DNA of 64,000 bases from Halobacteriovorax marinus SJ (GTDB lineage: Bacteria > Bdellovibrionota > Bacteriovoracia > Bacteriovoracales > Bacteriovoracaceae), in NCBI RefSeq assembly GCF_000210915.2, contig NC_016620.1, positions 1,736,001 through 1,800,000 on the forward strand. The letters are read 5' to 3'. Both the position numbers and the translations under genes were made by a program. Positions 18,643 to 27,399 of this stretch are shown piece after piece (position 1 is the first letter of the stretch; each line of letters begins with the position of its first letter). The notes under the pieces were generated by a model. The model was given only the letters and a program-made list of their open reading frames with translations. It was not told the origin of the DNA and ran no database searches.

Positions 18643-19983
18643 TTAGAATTTAAACATTGATGGAAGTGGGATAACAAATCCGCTTCCCATTAATGGAAGA
18701 GACTTTGCCTCACCTTCAACAACAACATCTGCTACTTGTTCTCTAGCAGCTGAAATTGAATCTTCAACGCTTCTTGTTCCCGAAAGGATACCTGCCTGAA
18801 CAGCTCTTCCAGGGTTTACAAGACCACCTGTTAAAACTTTATCAGTAAGGTAGTTCTTATAGTCAACTGTTCCCATAATAATTTTCTTAATATCAACAGG
18901 AGAAAGAGATGGGTTAGCATCTTTTACTCTCGCTGCAATATTTGCAACAAATGGAGCAGCTTGAGAAGTTCCAGAAACCTTTACGTACTCATCACCTGGA
19001 GCAGCTGAAAGAATTCCTACACCCGGAGCGGCTACATCAACCATTTCCTTACCGTAATTTGAAAAAGGAGCGATGGCCATTCTTCCCATAGTTGCTGCAA
19101 CAGAGATTACGTTGTCAGCTTGGATATTTGTTGGAGAAGTTGGGAATTTATCATTATCTAATCCATCATTACCTGCGGCGAAAACAAAGAGAGTATTTGG
19201 TGCAACTTCTACAAGTCTTGCATTCTCTCTAACTGCTGCATTTAAAAATACTAAACTCAATTCATGATTAAGCTCTGGAGTTGGATCTTTTCTAAAAAGC
19301 GTCTTATAAAGCATAGCTGTAATTTGCTGAGCTTGTGGGTAACCAGTACCAAAAGAACCGTTGGCAACATCAGCCTTATGTCCGTCAACATAGTAACCAA
19401 TCTCTTCCATCATGGTTGCTTGTTGCTTGGCCAAAAGTTCTAGACCTTTCTTAAACATCTTAAGAGCAAATCCATCTTTCTTAGAAATCTTGTCTTGACC
19501 CGGTAGCTTTACTTCCGTTGGAATTAATTTAACGGCCATGATTTTTGCGTTATTGGCCTTCTTTGCAGCGATACCAGCAACGTGTGTTCCGTGCATGAAG
19601 TTACCATAAATAGAGATTCTCTTGATGAATGCCTCATCCTTTAAGATTTCTCTGGCCCATTCAATTTCTTCTTGAGTAGCCGTTTGTCTCATCATCTTTT
19701 CTTGAACGATGAAGAACTTTCTTACGTCTTCGTTAAGAGTTCCAAGATACTTATAGTCAATAACTTGGTTATTGCTCTCAGCAAAGTTCCATCCATAGAT
19801 ATCATCTTGGTATCCATTGCGGTCTTCGTCTCTATTATTATCTGGAATTTCTACAGAGTTGATCCATGCTTTAGGAGCAATATCTTTGTGTTTCATATCT
19901 GTACCAGAATCAATAATGGCTACAGTAGAAGCTAGTGTGCTAGCTGAGAATAATAGTCCAAGTCCTAGGGCCATCTTTTTCAT
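18643..19983 (-). CDS. Subtilisin-like (S8) serine peptidase, secreted
   Basis: A signal peptide (MKKMALGLGLLFSASTLAS) leads straight into the catalytic domain. The triad is visible as Asp25 (VAIIDSGTD), His131 (HGTHVAG) and Ser340 (GTSQAAP), with Asn272 in AAGND as the likely oxyanion residue. There is no room for an I9-type propeptide before Asp25, which is unusual for a secreted subtilase. A roughly 70-residue insertion rich in acidic and aromatic residues separates the Asp and His blocks. The C-terminus (residues 400-446) ends in a hydrophobic SGFVIPLPSMFKF. The gene has its own terminator and GGAGGT ribosome binding site, so it is probably a single-gene unit. Confidence 0.93.
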   Translation of the reverse strand: MKKMALGLGLLFSASTLASTVAIIDSGTDMKHKDIAPKAWINSVEIPDNNRDEDRNGYQDDIYGWNFAESNNQVIDYKYLGTLNEDVRKFFIVQEKMMRQTATQEEIEWAREILKDEAFIKRISIYGNFMHGTHVAGIAAKKANNAKIMAVKLIPTEVKLPGQDKISKKDGFALKMFKKGLELLAKQQATMMEEIGYYVDGHKADVANGSFGTGYPQAQQITAMLYKTLFRKDPTPELNHELSLVFLNAAVRENARLVEVAPNTLFVFAAGNDGLDNDKFPTSPTNIQADNVISVAATMGRMAIAPFSNYGKEMVDVAAPGVGILSAAPGDEYVKVSGTSQAAPFVANIAARVKDANPSLSPVDIKKIIMGTVDYKNYLTDKVLTGGLVNPGRAVQAGILSGTRSVEDSISAAREQVADVVVEGEAKSLPLMGSGFVIPLPSMFKF

Positions 19984-20113
19984 GGGTACCTCCTTGTTGG
20001 GACTTAAATGTTTAGTCTTTAAAAAATAAATTTATGTAGTTAATATTATGGAAAATTAATAGGTTTGAGTCTTTTGAAAAAACCTTTCATTTACTGTCAT
20101 ATAGGGTGAAAAC

Positions 20114-21061
20114 ATGCGAATTTTTATTACAAAGCCAATAATTGAGTCAGGAATAGAGATTCTACGCAGTGCGGGTCACGAAGTGAACGTCCACCAAGGT
20201 GAAAAAGGTATCACCAAAGAAGAACTATACAGCGCTGCAAAAGAGTCCGATGCTCTAATCACTATGCTAAGCGATAAAATAGATGAAGAATTCTTAGAGA
20301 AAAACTCGCACTTACTTGTCATCGCCAACTATGCTGTAGGGTTTAATAATATAGATATTGAAGCGGCCAAGAGGCTTGCAATCCCCGTGGCCAATACTCC
20401 CGATGTTCTCACCCATGCAACGGCAGAATTGGCCTTTGCACTCTTGCTCTCAAGTGCAAGAAGAATCACTGAGGCCCACAACTCCATTGCTTCCAATAAT
20501 TGGAAGGGATGGGAGCCGATGGGATTTCTAGGACAAAGTCTGGCCAATAAGACTTTGGGAATTTTTGGTGCCGGCAGAATCGGACAAAGTTTCGCCAAAA
20601 TGTGCCAAGGGGCATTTGATATGGAAGTGCTCTATACTTCTCGAACTGAAAAGAATGACTTTCCTGCAAAGAGAGTAAGCTTTGATGAGCTTGTAGAAAA
20701 GAGTGATATTATCAGCGTTCACTGTGACCTTAATGCTACAACAATGGGAAAGTTCAATAGAGATATTTTCAAGAAAATGAAGTCCAGCTCGATATTTATC
20801 AATACGGCCCGCGGTGAAATACACAACGAAGTTGATCTTCACTGGGCCCTTACTCATGGTGAAGTTTGGGGAGCTGGTCTTGATGTCACAAACCCAGAAC
20901 CTATGAGCGCAGACTCTCCCCTTTTGAAACTTCCAAATGTGACGATAACTCCACATATCGGATCCGCCACACTTAAGGCCAGATCTGAGATGAGTGATTT
21001 AGTGGCAACAAATATCCTCAAAGGCCTAATAAAAGAGAAATTATTGACCCCAGTCTATTAA
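20114..21061 (+). CDS. D-isomer-specific 2-hydroxyacid dehydrogenase (glyoxylate/hydroxypyruvate reductase type)
   Basis: The 315-residue protein shows the two-domain layout of the family: an N-terminal substrate domain with NYAVGFNNID, the NAD(P)-binding FGAGRIGQ near residue 155, the catalytic arginine in NTARGE near 235, and the catalytic histidine in PHIGSAT near 285. Such enzymes reduce glyoxylate, hydroxypyruvate or related 2-oxoacids. The closest resemblance is to glyoxylate reductases, but substrate cannot be fixed. AGGGTG precedes the ATG. A second, more divergent family member lies at 36882-37784. Confidence 0.9.
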   Translation: MRIFITKPIIESGIEILRSAGHEVNVHQGEKGITKEELYSAAKESDALITMLSDKIDEEFLEKNSHLLVIANYAVGFNNIDIEAAKRLAIPVANTPDVLTHATAELAFALLLSSARRITEAHNSIASNNWKGWEPMGFLGQSLANKTLGIFGAGRIGQSFAKMCQGAFDMEVLYTSRTEKNDFPAKRVSFDELVEKSDIISVHCDLNATTMGKFNRDIFKKMKSSSIFINTARGEIHNEVDLHWALTHGEVWGAGLDVTNPEPMSADSPLLKLPNVTITPHIGSATLKARSEMSDLVATNILKGLIKEKLLTPVY

Positions 21062-21188
21062 TATGCCATGGTTAAATACACGAATTTCTGGATAGTTATA
21101 GGTTCTTCAAATCTTTAGAAAATCTATAGGTTGAAATACTTCATTCAGGAATAAAATATATTTAATATCAATAAATAGTGAGGCAATT

Positions 21189-21872
21189 ATGATGAAATCT
21201 AAAATACTAGTCGTTGATGACAGTGAAGACATCAGAATCCTAGTGCAAAAAGTTTTAGGTGATAAGTATATTTTAGAGATGGCCCAAAATAGTGAAGAGG
21301 CCCTAACTAAGGCCATAGAGTTTAGTCCAGACCTCATTCTACTAGATATCATGATGCCCGATACAAGTGGCTATGAGATTTGCTCACAAATAAAATCAAG
21401 AGACGAGATGAAGAATACTCCTATTATTTTTCTCTCATCTAAAACCGGAAGTAATAGTCGTGTAACAGGCTATAAACTAGGTGCAATTCAATATATAGAG
21501 AAACCTTTTGAGACTGAAGAGTTAAAAGAAGTTGTTAACTCCGTTCTTAGAAATGTCTCTAGAACTGATCAAAATGAAATTCAAAACTATGAAGACATCA
21601 CTCTCAACATCCCCTCTCAAGAGGTGGTCGTCATTGGAGAGCGCGTACACTTTACAAGTAGTGAATTCAAAATCATTCACTTACTTTTAAAGAATACTAA
21701 TCGTGTTCTTAGTAGAGAGAAGATATTAAATCATATAGCTCCCGGAAATTTTTCGGCCAATGATCGCATGATAGATACCTATATCTCAGCTCTACGAAGA
21801 AAAATTAAGAAATCGAATTTTCAAATTAAGTCCGTCTACGGCGAGGGTTACAAGATTATTGCCTCAGCATAA
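21189..21872 (+). CDS. OmpR/PhoB-type response regulator
   Basis: The N-terminal receiver domain has the acidic pair in VVDDSED, the phospho-acceptor Asp53 (LLDIMMPD) and the Lys in YIEKPF. The C-terminal part (about residues 135-227) is a winged-helix DNA-binding domain with FTSSEFKIIHLLLKN, LSREKIL and the closing VYGEGYKI. It probably binds promoter DNA after phosphorylation. No histidine kinase is adjacent; the next gene is another receiver protein, 85 bases on, perhaps in the same transcript. Confidence 0.92.
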   Translation: MMKSKILVVDDSEDIRILVQKVLGDKYILEMAQNSEEALTKAIEFSPDLILLDIMMPDTSGYEICSQIKSRDEMKNTPIIFLSSKTGSNSRVTGYKLGAIQYIEKPFETEELKEVVNSVLRNVSRTDQNEIQNYEDITLNIPSQEVVVIGERVHFTSSEFKIIHLLLKNTNRVLSREKILNHIAPGNFSANDRMIDTYISALRRKIKKSNFQIKSVYGEGYKIIASA

Positions 21873-21957
21873 ATGATGAATAGAAATTAATTTTTGCTTC
21901 ATATTTTTGCTAGGGAGTTACGCTTAAATAGTATTAATGCTTCGAAAGGGAGTTGAT

Positions 21958-22614
21958 ATGCTTGGTAAGAACGTTGTAATAGTAGATGACTGCAAAGATT
22001 ATACAGAACTTATAGCGAAGAAATTAAAGCGCGAAGGCTTTTCAATAAAGTCTTTCACCGCTCCCGATAAAGCATTTGACTACATCATTAAAAATGGACA
22101 AGAAGTTGATCTCATTATTCTAGATTTAATGATGCCTAAATTAAATGGTCTCGAGTTTCTCGCGACTCTAAGTGAGAGACAAGTTAAAACGAGACCCCAA
22201 TATAAAGTTTGCGTCCTTAGCGATAAGCACGATCTCCTAGAAATAGAAACTGCATTTAAACTTGGTGCGAGTGAATATTTTCTAAAGTCAGAACCACTAG
22301 AGATTTTAGTGGAGAAAATATATGAGTTCATGGAAGTTTCATCTCACCCAACACCAGATCAGAAAAAAGAATTTATCTCTCTTTTAGAGATCACAAATAT
22401 TATTCACGATTTTCAATTAGTAAATTTTGACGAAAATAATGTCACTCTCTATTCGCGCGAAGAATTACCTATACATTCAACGATTCAGATAAATAGTGAG
22501 AAGCTTAAAAAGTTCAAGCAGACCACCATGCCAATCAATTGCATAGTAGATAATTGTGAAATTCTAGACGAGAGAATTCTCATTACTTGCCAATACCTAG
22601 ACCAAGCTGCCTAA
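21958..22614 (+). CDS. Response regulator receiver protein with a C-terminal domain that may be PilZ-like
   Basis: The receiver domain begins VVIVDDCKD and carries the phospho-acceptor Asp56 (IILDLMMP); the conserved Lys appears in YFLKSEP. The C-terminal 90 residues hold no helix-turn-helix. A beta-strand pattern (VTLYSREELPIHSTIQI and ILITCQYLD) resembles a small barrel such as PilZ, but the arginine motif for cyclic-di-GMP is missing, so this is tentative. The start is taken at the ATG at 21958 because GGGAG sits upstream; an ATG at 21937 lacks this. It may form a signalling pair with the regulator before it. Confidence 0.82.
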   Translation: MLGKNVVIVDDCKDYTELIAKKLKREGFSIKSFTAPDKAFDYIIKNGQEVDLIILDLMMPKLNGLEFLATLSERQVKTRPQYKVCVLSDKHDLLEIETAFKLGASEYFLKSEPLEILVEKIYEFMEVSSHPTPDQKKEFISLLEITNIIHDFQLVNFDENNVTLYSREELPIHSTIQINSEKLKKFKQTTMPINCIVDNCEILDERILITCQYLDQAA

Positions 22615-22721
22615 GTATCCGTTTTCTTATCCTGAAAAAATCACATAGTCCTATACGGCCCTTTTCTATTTGTGAAAAATTTCATAAGATCATCAAAAGT
22701 TTTTATTCATAGGAGAAAGCG

Positions 22722-23354
22722 ATGAAACACTTGATGTTACTTATGACTCTAATCGGGTTCGTATCTTGTAATGACCTTGACGGTACATTTACAGCAAAAC
22801 AAGACCTCGTCTTTAAAACAAAGAAGAGCATTATCTCTAGCAAATATGTGAGCGTAAAAGTTCCAGCAGGAAATTATAAAGCAGAATTTGATTTTACAAG
22901 CTTTGATAATTTAAAAATCGATCTGTCAGGAATTGATAAGAAAATCAAAATTAAACTTCCAGATGATTTAGACATCAATGATAGAAACGATGAGTTCTAC
23001 ATTCAAGGTGCTGACGTAAGACAGAAGTATGACTTTGAAGGAAGAATTCACACTGATTACTCAAGATCAGAAACAAGAAGAGAAACTGAGTCTTGTTCAT
23101 ACACAAGATATGAAACTAGATGTAGACAAGTTTGTCACGTTAACAATAGAGGACGTCAAATTTGTAGATCTGAATGTTCTCAATTTCCTGTGACTCACTA
23201 TGGATATAGAAGAATTGAGTACTACTACTCAACTAGAGTTACAAATATGTCTTTAAACGTTCTTGAGCCATCGACATCAGAAAATGTTGGTAGCTTCACA
23301 GGAAGAGACTCAAGCACAAATAGAGTTGTGACTTGGGAAACTCCTTGTAGATAA
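22722..23354 (+). CDS. Hypothetical lipoprotein with Cys/Arg-rich loop
   Basis: A lipoprotein signal (MTLIGFVSC) places this 210-residue protein in the outer or inner membrane leaflet. Residues 25-100 are beta-rich with KIKIKLPDDLDI. Residues 120-170 form an unusual loop of tyrosine, arginine and six or more cysteines (CSYTRYETRCRQVCH), likely disulfide-bonded. I recognise no family. AGGAGA precedes the start, and a 9-base-pair stem after the stop is shared with the convergent subtilisin gene. Confidence 0.85.
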   Translation: MKHLMLLMTLIGFVSCNDLDGTFTAKQDLVFKTKKSIISSKYVSVKVPAGNYKAEFDFTSFDNLKIDLSGIDKKIKIKLPDDLDINDRNDEFYIQGADVRQKYDFEGRIHTDYSRSETRRETESCSYTRYETRCRQVCHVNNRGRQICRSECSQFPVTHYGYRRIEYYYSTRVTNMSLNVLEPSTSENVGSFTGRDSSTNRVVTWETPCR

Positions 23355-23367
23355 TTTGATCCATCCA

Positions 23368-23390
23368 TGGCCTAAGTCTCTCTTAGGCCA
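23368..23390. terminator. Shared hairpin between convergent genes
   Basis: A perfect 9-base-pair stem (TGGCCTAAG with CTTAGGCCA, five-base loop) lies between the lipoprotein gene and the subtilisin gene and contains the subtilisin stop codon. The run after it on the plus strand is CTATTTTCTT, which is moderately T-rich. On the minus strand there is no T run, so termination in that direction is less sure. Confidence 0.65.
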
Positions 23391-24903
23391 CTATTTTCTT
23401 CTTAAGTAATGATATAGATATTAGAGCAAAGGCAATAACCATAAAGAGTGAGCCACCTGCTGAGTTATTCTTTGACTCGTCTTTATAGATAACGCTTCCA
23501 CAAAGTCCTCCAGAGTCCCCTGAAGTACTCATAGTCGGCGATTGCGAAATAGGAGCTGTCCCCGCTCTAGTCTCTTCCGTATCTCTAAAAGTAGAGTCTG
23601 GTGATTCAACTTGGGCCAACTCAATCGCTCTCCACGCTAGAGCAATTCCACTACCACACTCTCCATCTTCACATCCACTTGACCAAGGAAAACTCTTTGC
23701 GGCCTCTTTTACTAGGGCCATTAATTGATCTGGATAAAGTCCAGGGTTAACTCCTTTCATGAGTGAAACAATTCCTGCGACGTGAGGTGCCGACATACTC
23801 GTTCCACTTTGATAGACATAGCTCTCGCTACTAGGAGTAGTGCTTCCTGTATTTCCTAAACTCAATACACTTGAACCATTTCCACCTCCAGGTGCCGATA
23901 CATCAACAACCTTTCCGTAATTAGAGAAATAACTCTTGTATCCATTCTGAGTACTAGAGCCAACCACAAGAACTCCCTGACAATTTGCAGGTGTAAAATC
24001 AGTTGTATCTAAATTGGCGCTGCTATTTCCGGCAGCAACGACAACCACTGCTCCCTTAGACTTCGCTTGATTAATCGCATCTTGCATATAAGCACTACAA
24101 GGACCACTTCCCCCAAGGGAGAGATTAATCACTGAGGCAGGATTTTGATTTGTAGGCGTACCAGCAACTGAAACACCGGCCGCCCATTTAACTGCATCGG
24201 CGATATCAGTCGTATAACCGCCACACTTTCCAAGGGCCCTTACAGGAAGTATTTTTGCATTCCAATTAACTCCAGCAATTCCTTTAGAATTATTAGAAGA
24301 GGCAGCGATAATTCCCGCCACATGAGTTCCATGCCAAGTAGAGTTTCGACTCTGACCTTGGTAACAACTATCCCCAAAGGAGATCCAATCTCCTGGATCA
24401 CTTGGATCGTTATCACGACCATTTCCATCATTTGCAAAACTTAGGTCACTCACCATATCGTAACCTGGAAGCAACTTAGAATTTAAATCACTATGACTAA
24501 CCACTCCCGTATCAATAACGGCAACCACAGTGCTAGAACTTCCCTTAGTGATATCCCATGCCTCTTGGGCCTCGATACCACCATCACTTCTCCCTAGCGA
24601 CCATTGCTCAGAAAAGCGCGAGTCACTAGAGTTTGCCTCAGCATGAATCTGCTGTGTTGTAAGAAGAGCATCAACCTCTACGGACTCGACCATAGAGGAG
24701 TTCTTGAGCGCTTCATACTCTTTTTGCATCTCTTCTTTAGAGGCGAATTTCTTTTTTACGAATTCAGATTTTGATTTAAATTGGCTAGTTTCAATAACAG
24801 GTCTGTACTTGATAATAAGTCTATTCTTAGCGCTAGCTGAAGTGGTAAGAACCAACACTGCTGCGCCAAGAATCAACTTGGCTTTTGAGTCTCTCACAAT
24901 CAT
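23383..24903 (-). CDS. Subtilisin-like (S8) peptidase with propeptide and C-terminal membrane anchor
   Basis: The order is signal peptide (to about residue 25), an I9-like propeptide (about 27-85), the catalytic domain with Asp131 (AVIDTGV), His191 (HGTHVAG), Asn293 (AAGNS) and Ser369 (SGTSMSAPH), a Ser/Thr-rich linker, and a tail at about 475-506. The tail reads SAGGSLF, then a hydrophobic stretch, then LLKKK. This resembles GlyGly-CTERM or similar sorting signals that hold secreted proteases at the envelope before release. A Cys in GLCGS just before the tail is also typical of such signals. The protease probably digests protein outside the cell or in prey. Confidence 0.93.
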   Translation of the reverse strand: MIVRDSKAKLILGAAVLVLTTSASAKNRLIIKYRPVIETSQFKSKSEFVKKKFASKEEMQKEYEALKNSSMVESVEVDALLTTQQIHAEANSSDSRFSEQWSLGRSDGGIEAQEAWDITKGSSSTVVAVIDTGVVSHSDLNSKLLPGYDMVSDLSFANDGNGRDNDPSDPGDWISFGDSCYQGQSRNSTWHGTHVAGIIAASSNNSKGIAGVNWNAKILPVRALGKCGGYTTDIADAVKWAAGVSVAGTPTNQNPASVINLSLGGSGPCSAYMQDAINQAKSKGAVVVVAAGNSSANLDTTDFTPANCQGVLVVGSSTQNGYKSYFSNYGKVVDVSAPGGGNGSSVLSLGNTGSTTPSSESYVYQSGTSMSAPHVAGIVSLMKGVNPGLYPDQLMALVKEAAKSFPWSSGCEDGECGSGIALAWRAIELAQVESPDSTFRDTEETRAGTAPISQSPTMSTSGDSGGLCGSVIYKDESKNNSAGGSLFMVIAFALISISLLKKKIVA

Positions 24904-25159
24904 CTTCCTTGATGAAATTTATCTCTTTCTCTAGACCCCCATCCTAGGAGTCTACATATATATAAGCATATTCTGTGCCACTTTTTACCACCCAATTTCA
25001 AGGCCATACATTTAAGAAAACGTCCCTGGTGTCAAAGTAGATGGTGGTTTTTTGACGCACATACCCGACTAAATTGATTGATGCACTCACTAAACTTTCT
25101 TGTTGCTGGCCATGAGAAATCCATTAAACTTATAAGTAACTATTTAAAAAGGATTTTAA

Positions 25160-26509
25160 ATGAATTGGACTATACTTCTTGGTTTTTCAGCACTTATGTT
25201 TGCCATCTCACCAGCACTCAAACCAGGTAATCAATTAGCACAATTCTTCGGCGCAAAAAGAGAAGATGGATCAGAGATAGGACTAAAGACATTAACTTCC
25301 TCTCTTCTTATATCGTGGATCTTTGCAAAATCAATCTACAATACCGCGGCCCTTGGTTCTTCGTTTTCCATGGTTGGCGGCATCGCTTATGCTACCTATT
25401 GGCTCTCTTTCATTGTGGCCGGCTTTACTATTTATAGACTAAAAAAAGCTGGCTTTAGAAGTATCCATGAATTTTTAAATACAAAGTATGGGCAAGGGGC
25501 CACTTGGCTTTTCTCTTTTATTTTAGTCTTTAGGCTTTGGAATGAGATTTGGTCTAACACAATGGTAGTTGGACAATTCTTTGGAAGTAATGGCTCCTCT
25601 TCATTTATTATGGCCACTTGGGCCACAACGGGACTAGTGCTTCTCTATTCATTAAAGTCAGGACTAAGAAGTAGTATTCTTACAGATGTTATTCAAATGG
25701 GACTAACAACTTTTCTCCTCTTACTTCTACTGGGATTCATACTTCCAAAGACGGATATGACTATGGCCATGGCCAATAATAATTGGTCTCTAAGCGGTGG
25801 TGTAGATTTAATCTTAGTGGCAATGATACAAATTTGGAGTTACCCCTTCCACGACCCTGTCATGACAGATAGAGGATTTATCACTGAAGAAAGTAAAATG
25901 CTTAAGGGCTTCATTCTCTCCGGAGTCCTTGGTTTTATTTTTATTTTCATCTTTAGCTTCATAGGTATTTATTTTAAAACGGCGAACCTTGAGGGCAATG
26001 TCATTATAGAGACGGCCAAAAGTTTTGGAGTAATCGTAGTAATCATTATGAATGTAATCATGCTAAGTAGTGCAAGCTCTACCATTGATTCAACTTTCAC
26101 CTCTATTGGTAAACTCATCTCAATTGATCTCTTTTCCAATATAAAAATGGATAAAATTCTTCTGGCCCGCATCTCCATGATCACTTTGGCGATTCTTGGA
26201 AATATAATGATTCACGCGGGACCTTCAATTCTTAGTGCGACAACTGTTAGTGGAACTATGGTAGTAGGTCTTGCCCCAATCTTTATATTTTCTAATTGGA
26301 GCAGACCCCACAAAGCATCCTACTACGCTAGTATTCTCACTGGGCTTGTCTTTGGAGTTCTTCTTGCCACGAAATCTATTGGAGGTACGATAGGGACTGG
26401 TAAGTATGGATCACTTCTCTATACAAATATTTGGGCCACTCTCATCTCTTTTGCTCTCTTTGTTCTTCTGGCCTTTATTTTCCCAAAGAGAAAAAGTGAA
26501 AAGAGCTAG
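25160..26509 (+). CDS. Sodium:solute symporter family (SSS-like) transporter
   Basis: The 449-residue protein has about 12 hydrophobic segments. Blocks such as SISSTIDSTFTSIGKLIS-like (seen as SASSTIDSTFTS near residue 310) and YATYWLSF fit the sodium/solute symporter family, where the SS/ST pair in the helix after the middle loop takes part in sodium binding. The substrate is unknown. Its stop lies three bases from the start of the metallophosphoesterase, so the two are an operon. AAAGGA precedes the ATG. Confidence 0.8.
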   Translation: MNWTILLGFSALMFAISPALKPGNQLAQFFGAKREDGSEIGLKTLTSSLLISWIFAKSIYNTAALGSSFSMVGGIAYATYWLSFIVAGFTIYRLKKAGFRSIHEFLNTKYGQGATWLFSFILVFRLWNEIWSNTMVVGQFFGSNGSSSFIMATWATTGLVLLYSLKSGLRSSILTDVIQMGLTTFLLLLLLGFILPKTDMTMAMANNNWSLSGGVDLILVAMIQIWSYPFHDPVMTDRGFITEESKMLKGFILSGVLGFIFIFIFSFIGIYFKTANLEGNVIIETAKSFGVIVVIIMNVIMLSSASSTIDSTFTSIGKLISIDLFSNIKMDKILLARISMITLAILGNIMIHAGPSILSATTVSGTMVVGLAPIFIFSNWSRPHKASYYASILTGLVFGVLLATKSIGGTIGTGKYGSLLYTNIWATLISFALFVLLAFIFPKRKSEKS

Positions 26510-26512
26510 AGT

Positions 26513-27346
26513 ATGAAATTAGAGAGAAGAGATTCTAAGAAACTTATATTCTTTGGTGGAGCCTATAGTAATCTTGAAGCCACTATAGAGTTAAAAAACA
26601 TTCTAGACTCGAAGAGAATCTCACCTAAAGATATTTTCTGCACTGGTGATATCTTAGCTTATTGTGCTGATCCTAATGAGACGATCGAAGTATTCAAAGA
26701 GTGGGGCATTAACTCTATCTATGGAAATGTTGAAGAACAACTTGTAGGTGATCAGGAAAATTGCGGGTGTAATTTCAAAGAGGGCACAGAGTGCGATATC
26801 CTCTCAAGAAATTGGTACGAGTATATTAGAAGTAATGTTACAGAAGAATCCATGAACTATCTAAGAACTCTGCCTGCGAGCTTTAGTATTAAATTTGGAG
26901 ACCACTCACTTCGCATCATCCACGGAGGAGTAAACGATATATCTAAATTCTTTTTTAAAGAAACTTCGATAGAGATCTTTGAGAAAGAGGTTGCTCCACT
27001 TGCAGATGAGCAAATCGTTATCGCAGGCCATAGCGGTATCCCATTTCTAAAAGAGCTAAAGAACCACTACTGGATTAATGCTGGAGTAATAGGTATGCCA
27101 GCAAATGATGGAACAACTAGAGCGTGGTATCTAGAACTCACCCTAGAGGATGGACTTTGGGCTTCTTTGCACTCATTTAGCTATAACTCTAAGAGCACAT
27201 CAGAGAAAATGAATAAGAAGAATCTTCCAAGTGAGTATGCGAGTACTCTCAAAAGTGGGATTTGGCCCAATCAAGACATTATACCAATCGCTCAGCGTGA
27301 TAATCAGGGTATTGCACTAAAAGAAGAAAAGAGAAAAATAAAATAA
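26513..27346 (+). CDS. Metallophosphoesterase family protein with atypical first metal motif
   Basis: The 277-residue protein aligns by eye with the calcineurin-like phosphoesterases. FGGAYSNLEA stands where SDIHSNLEA is usual, followed by CTGDILAYC, IYGNVEEQL, IIHGG and AGHSG. The first Asp and His ligands are therefore replaced by Gly and Tyr, while the later ligands remain. A conserved subfamily with FGGxYSN and the Cys motif CGCNFKEGTECDILSRNWY is known to me from other proteobacteria, so this is a family trait and not decay. It is in an operon with the symporter. Confidence 0.82.
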   Translation: MKLERRDSKKLIFFGGAYSNLEATIELKNILDSKRISPKDIFCTGDILAYCADPNETIEVFKEWGINSIYGNVEEQLVGDQENCGCNFKEGTECDILSRNWYEYIRSNVTEESMNYLRTLPASFSIKFGDHSLRIIHGGVNDISKFFFKETSIEIFEKEVAPLADEQIVIAGHSGIPFLKELKNHYWINAGVIGMPANDGTTRAWYLELTLEDGLWASLHSFSYNSKSTSEKMNKKNLPSEYASTLKSGIWPNQDIIPIAQRDNQGIALKEEKRKIK

Positions 27347-27376
27347 AAAAAGCCTATCCGAAGATAGGCTTAAATT
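27341..27376. terminator. Bidirectional intrinsic terminator with tetraloop
   Basis: An 8-base-pair stem (AGCCTATC with GATAGGCT, 27351-27370) has a UUCG loop when read on the minus strand and is followed there by seven T residues. On the plus strand TTAAATTT follows. It serves the trypsin-like protease gene on the minus strand and probably the phosphoesterase gene on the plus strand. Confidence 0.92.
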
Positions 27377-27399
27377 TATAAGTGTTAAGAAACTATTTC

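Noticed and set aside
20329-20956. Minus-strand frames inside the 2-hydroxyacid dehydrogenase gene
   Set aside because: The plus-strand protein carries all family motifs, so these are shadows.
26541-26575. Decay of the metallophosphoesterase from its lost first metal motif
   Set aside because: The FGGxYSN form and the Cys motif occur together in a recognised-looking subfamily, so it is a family trait and not damage.
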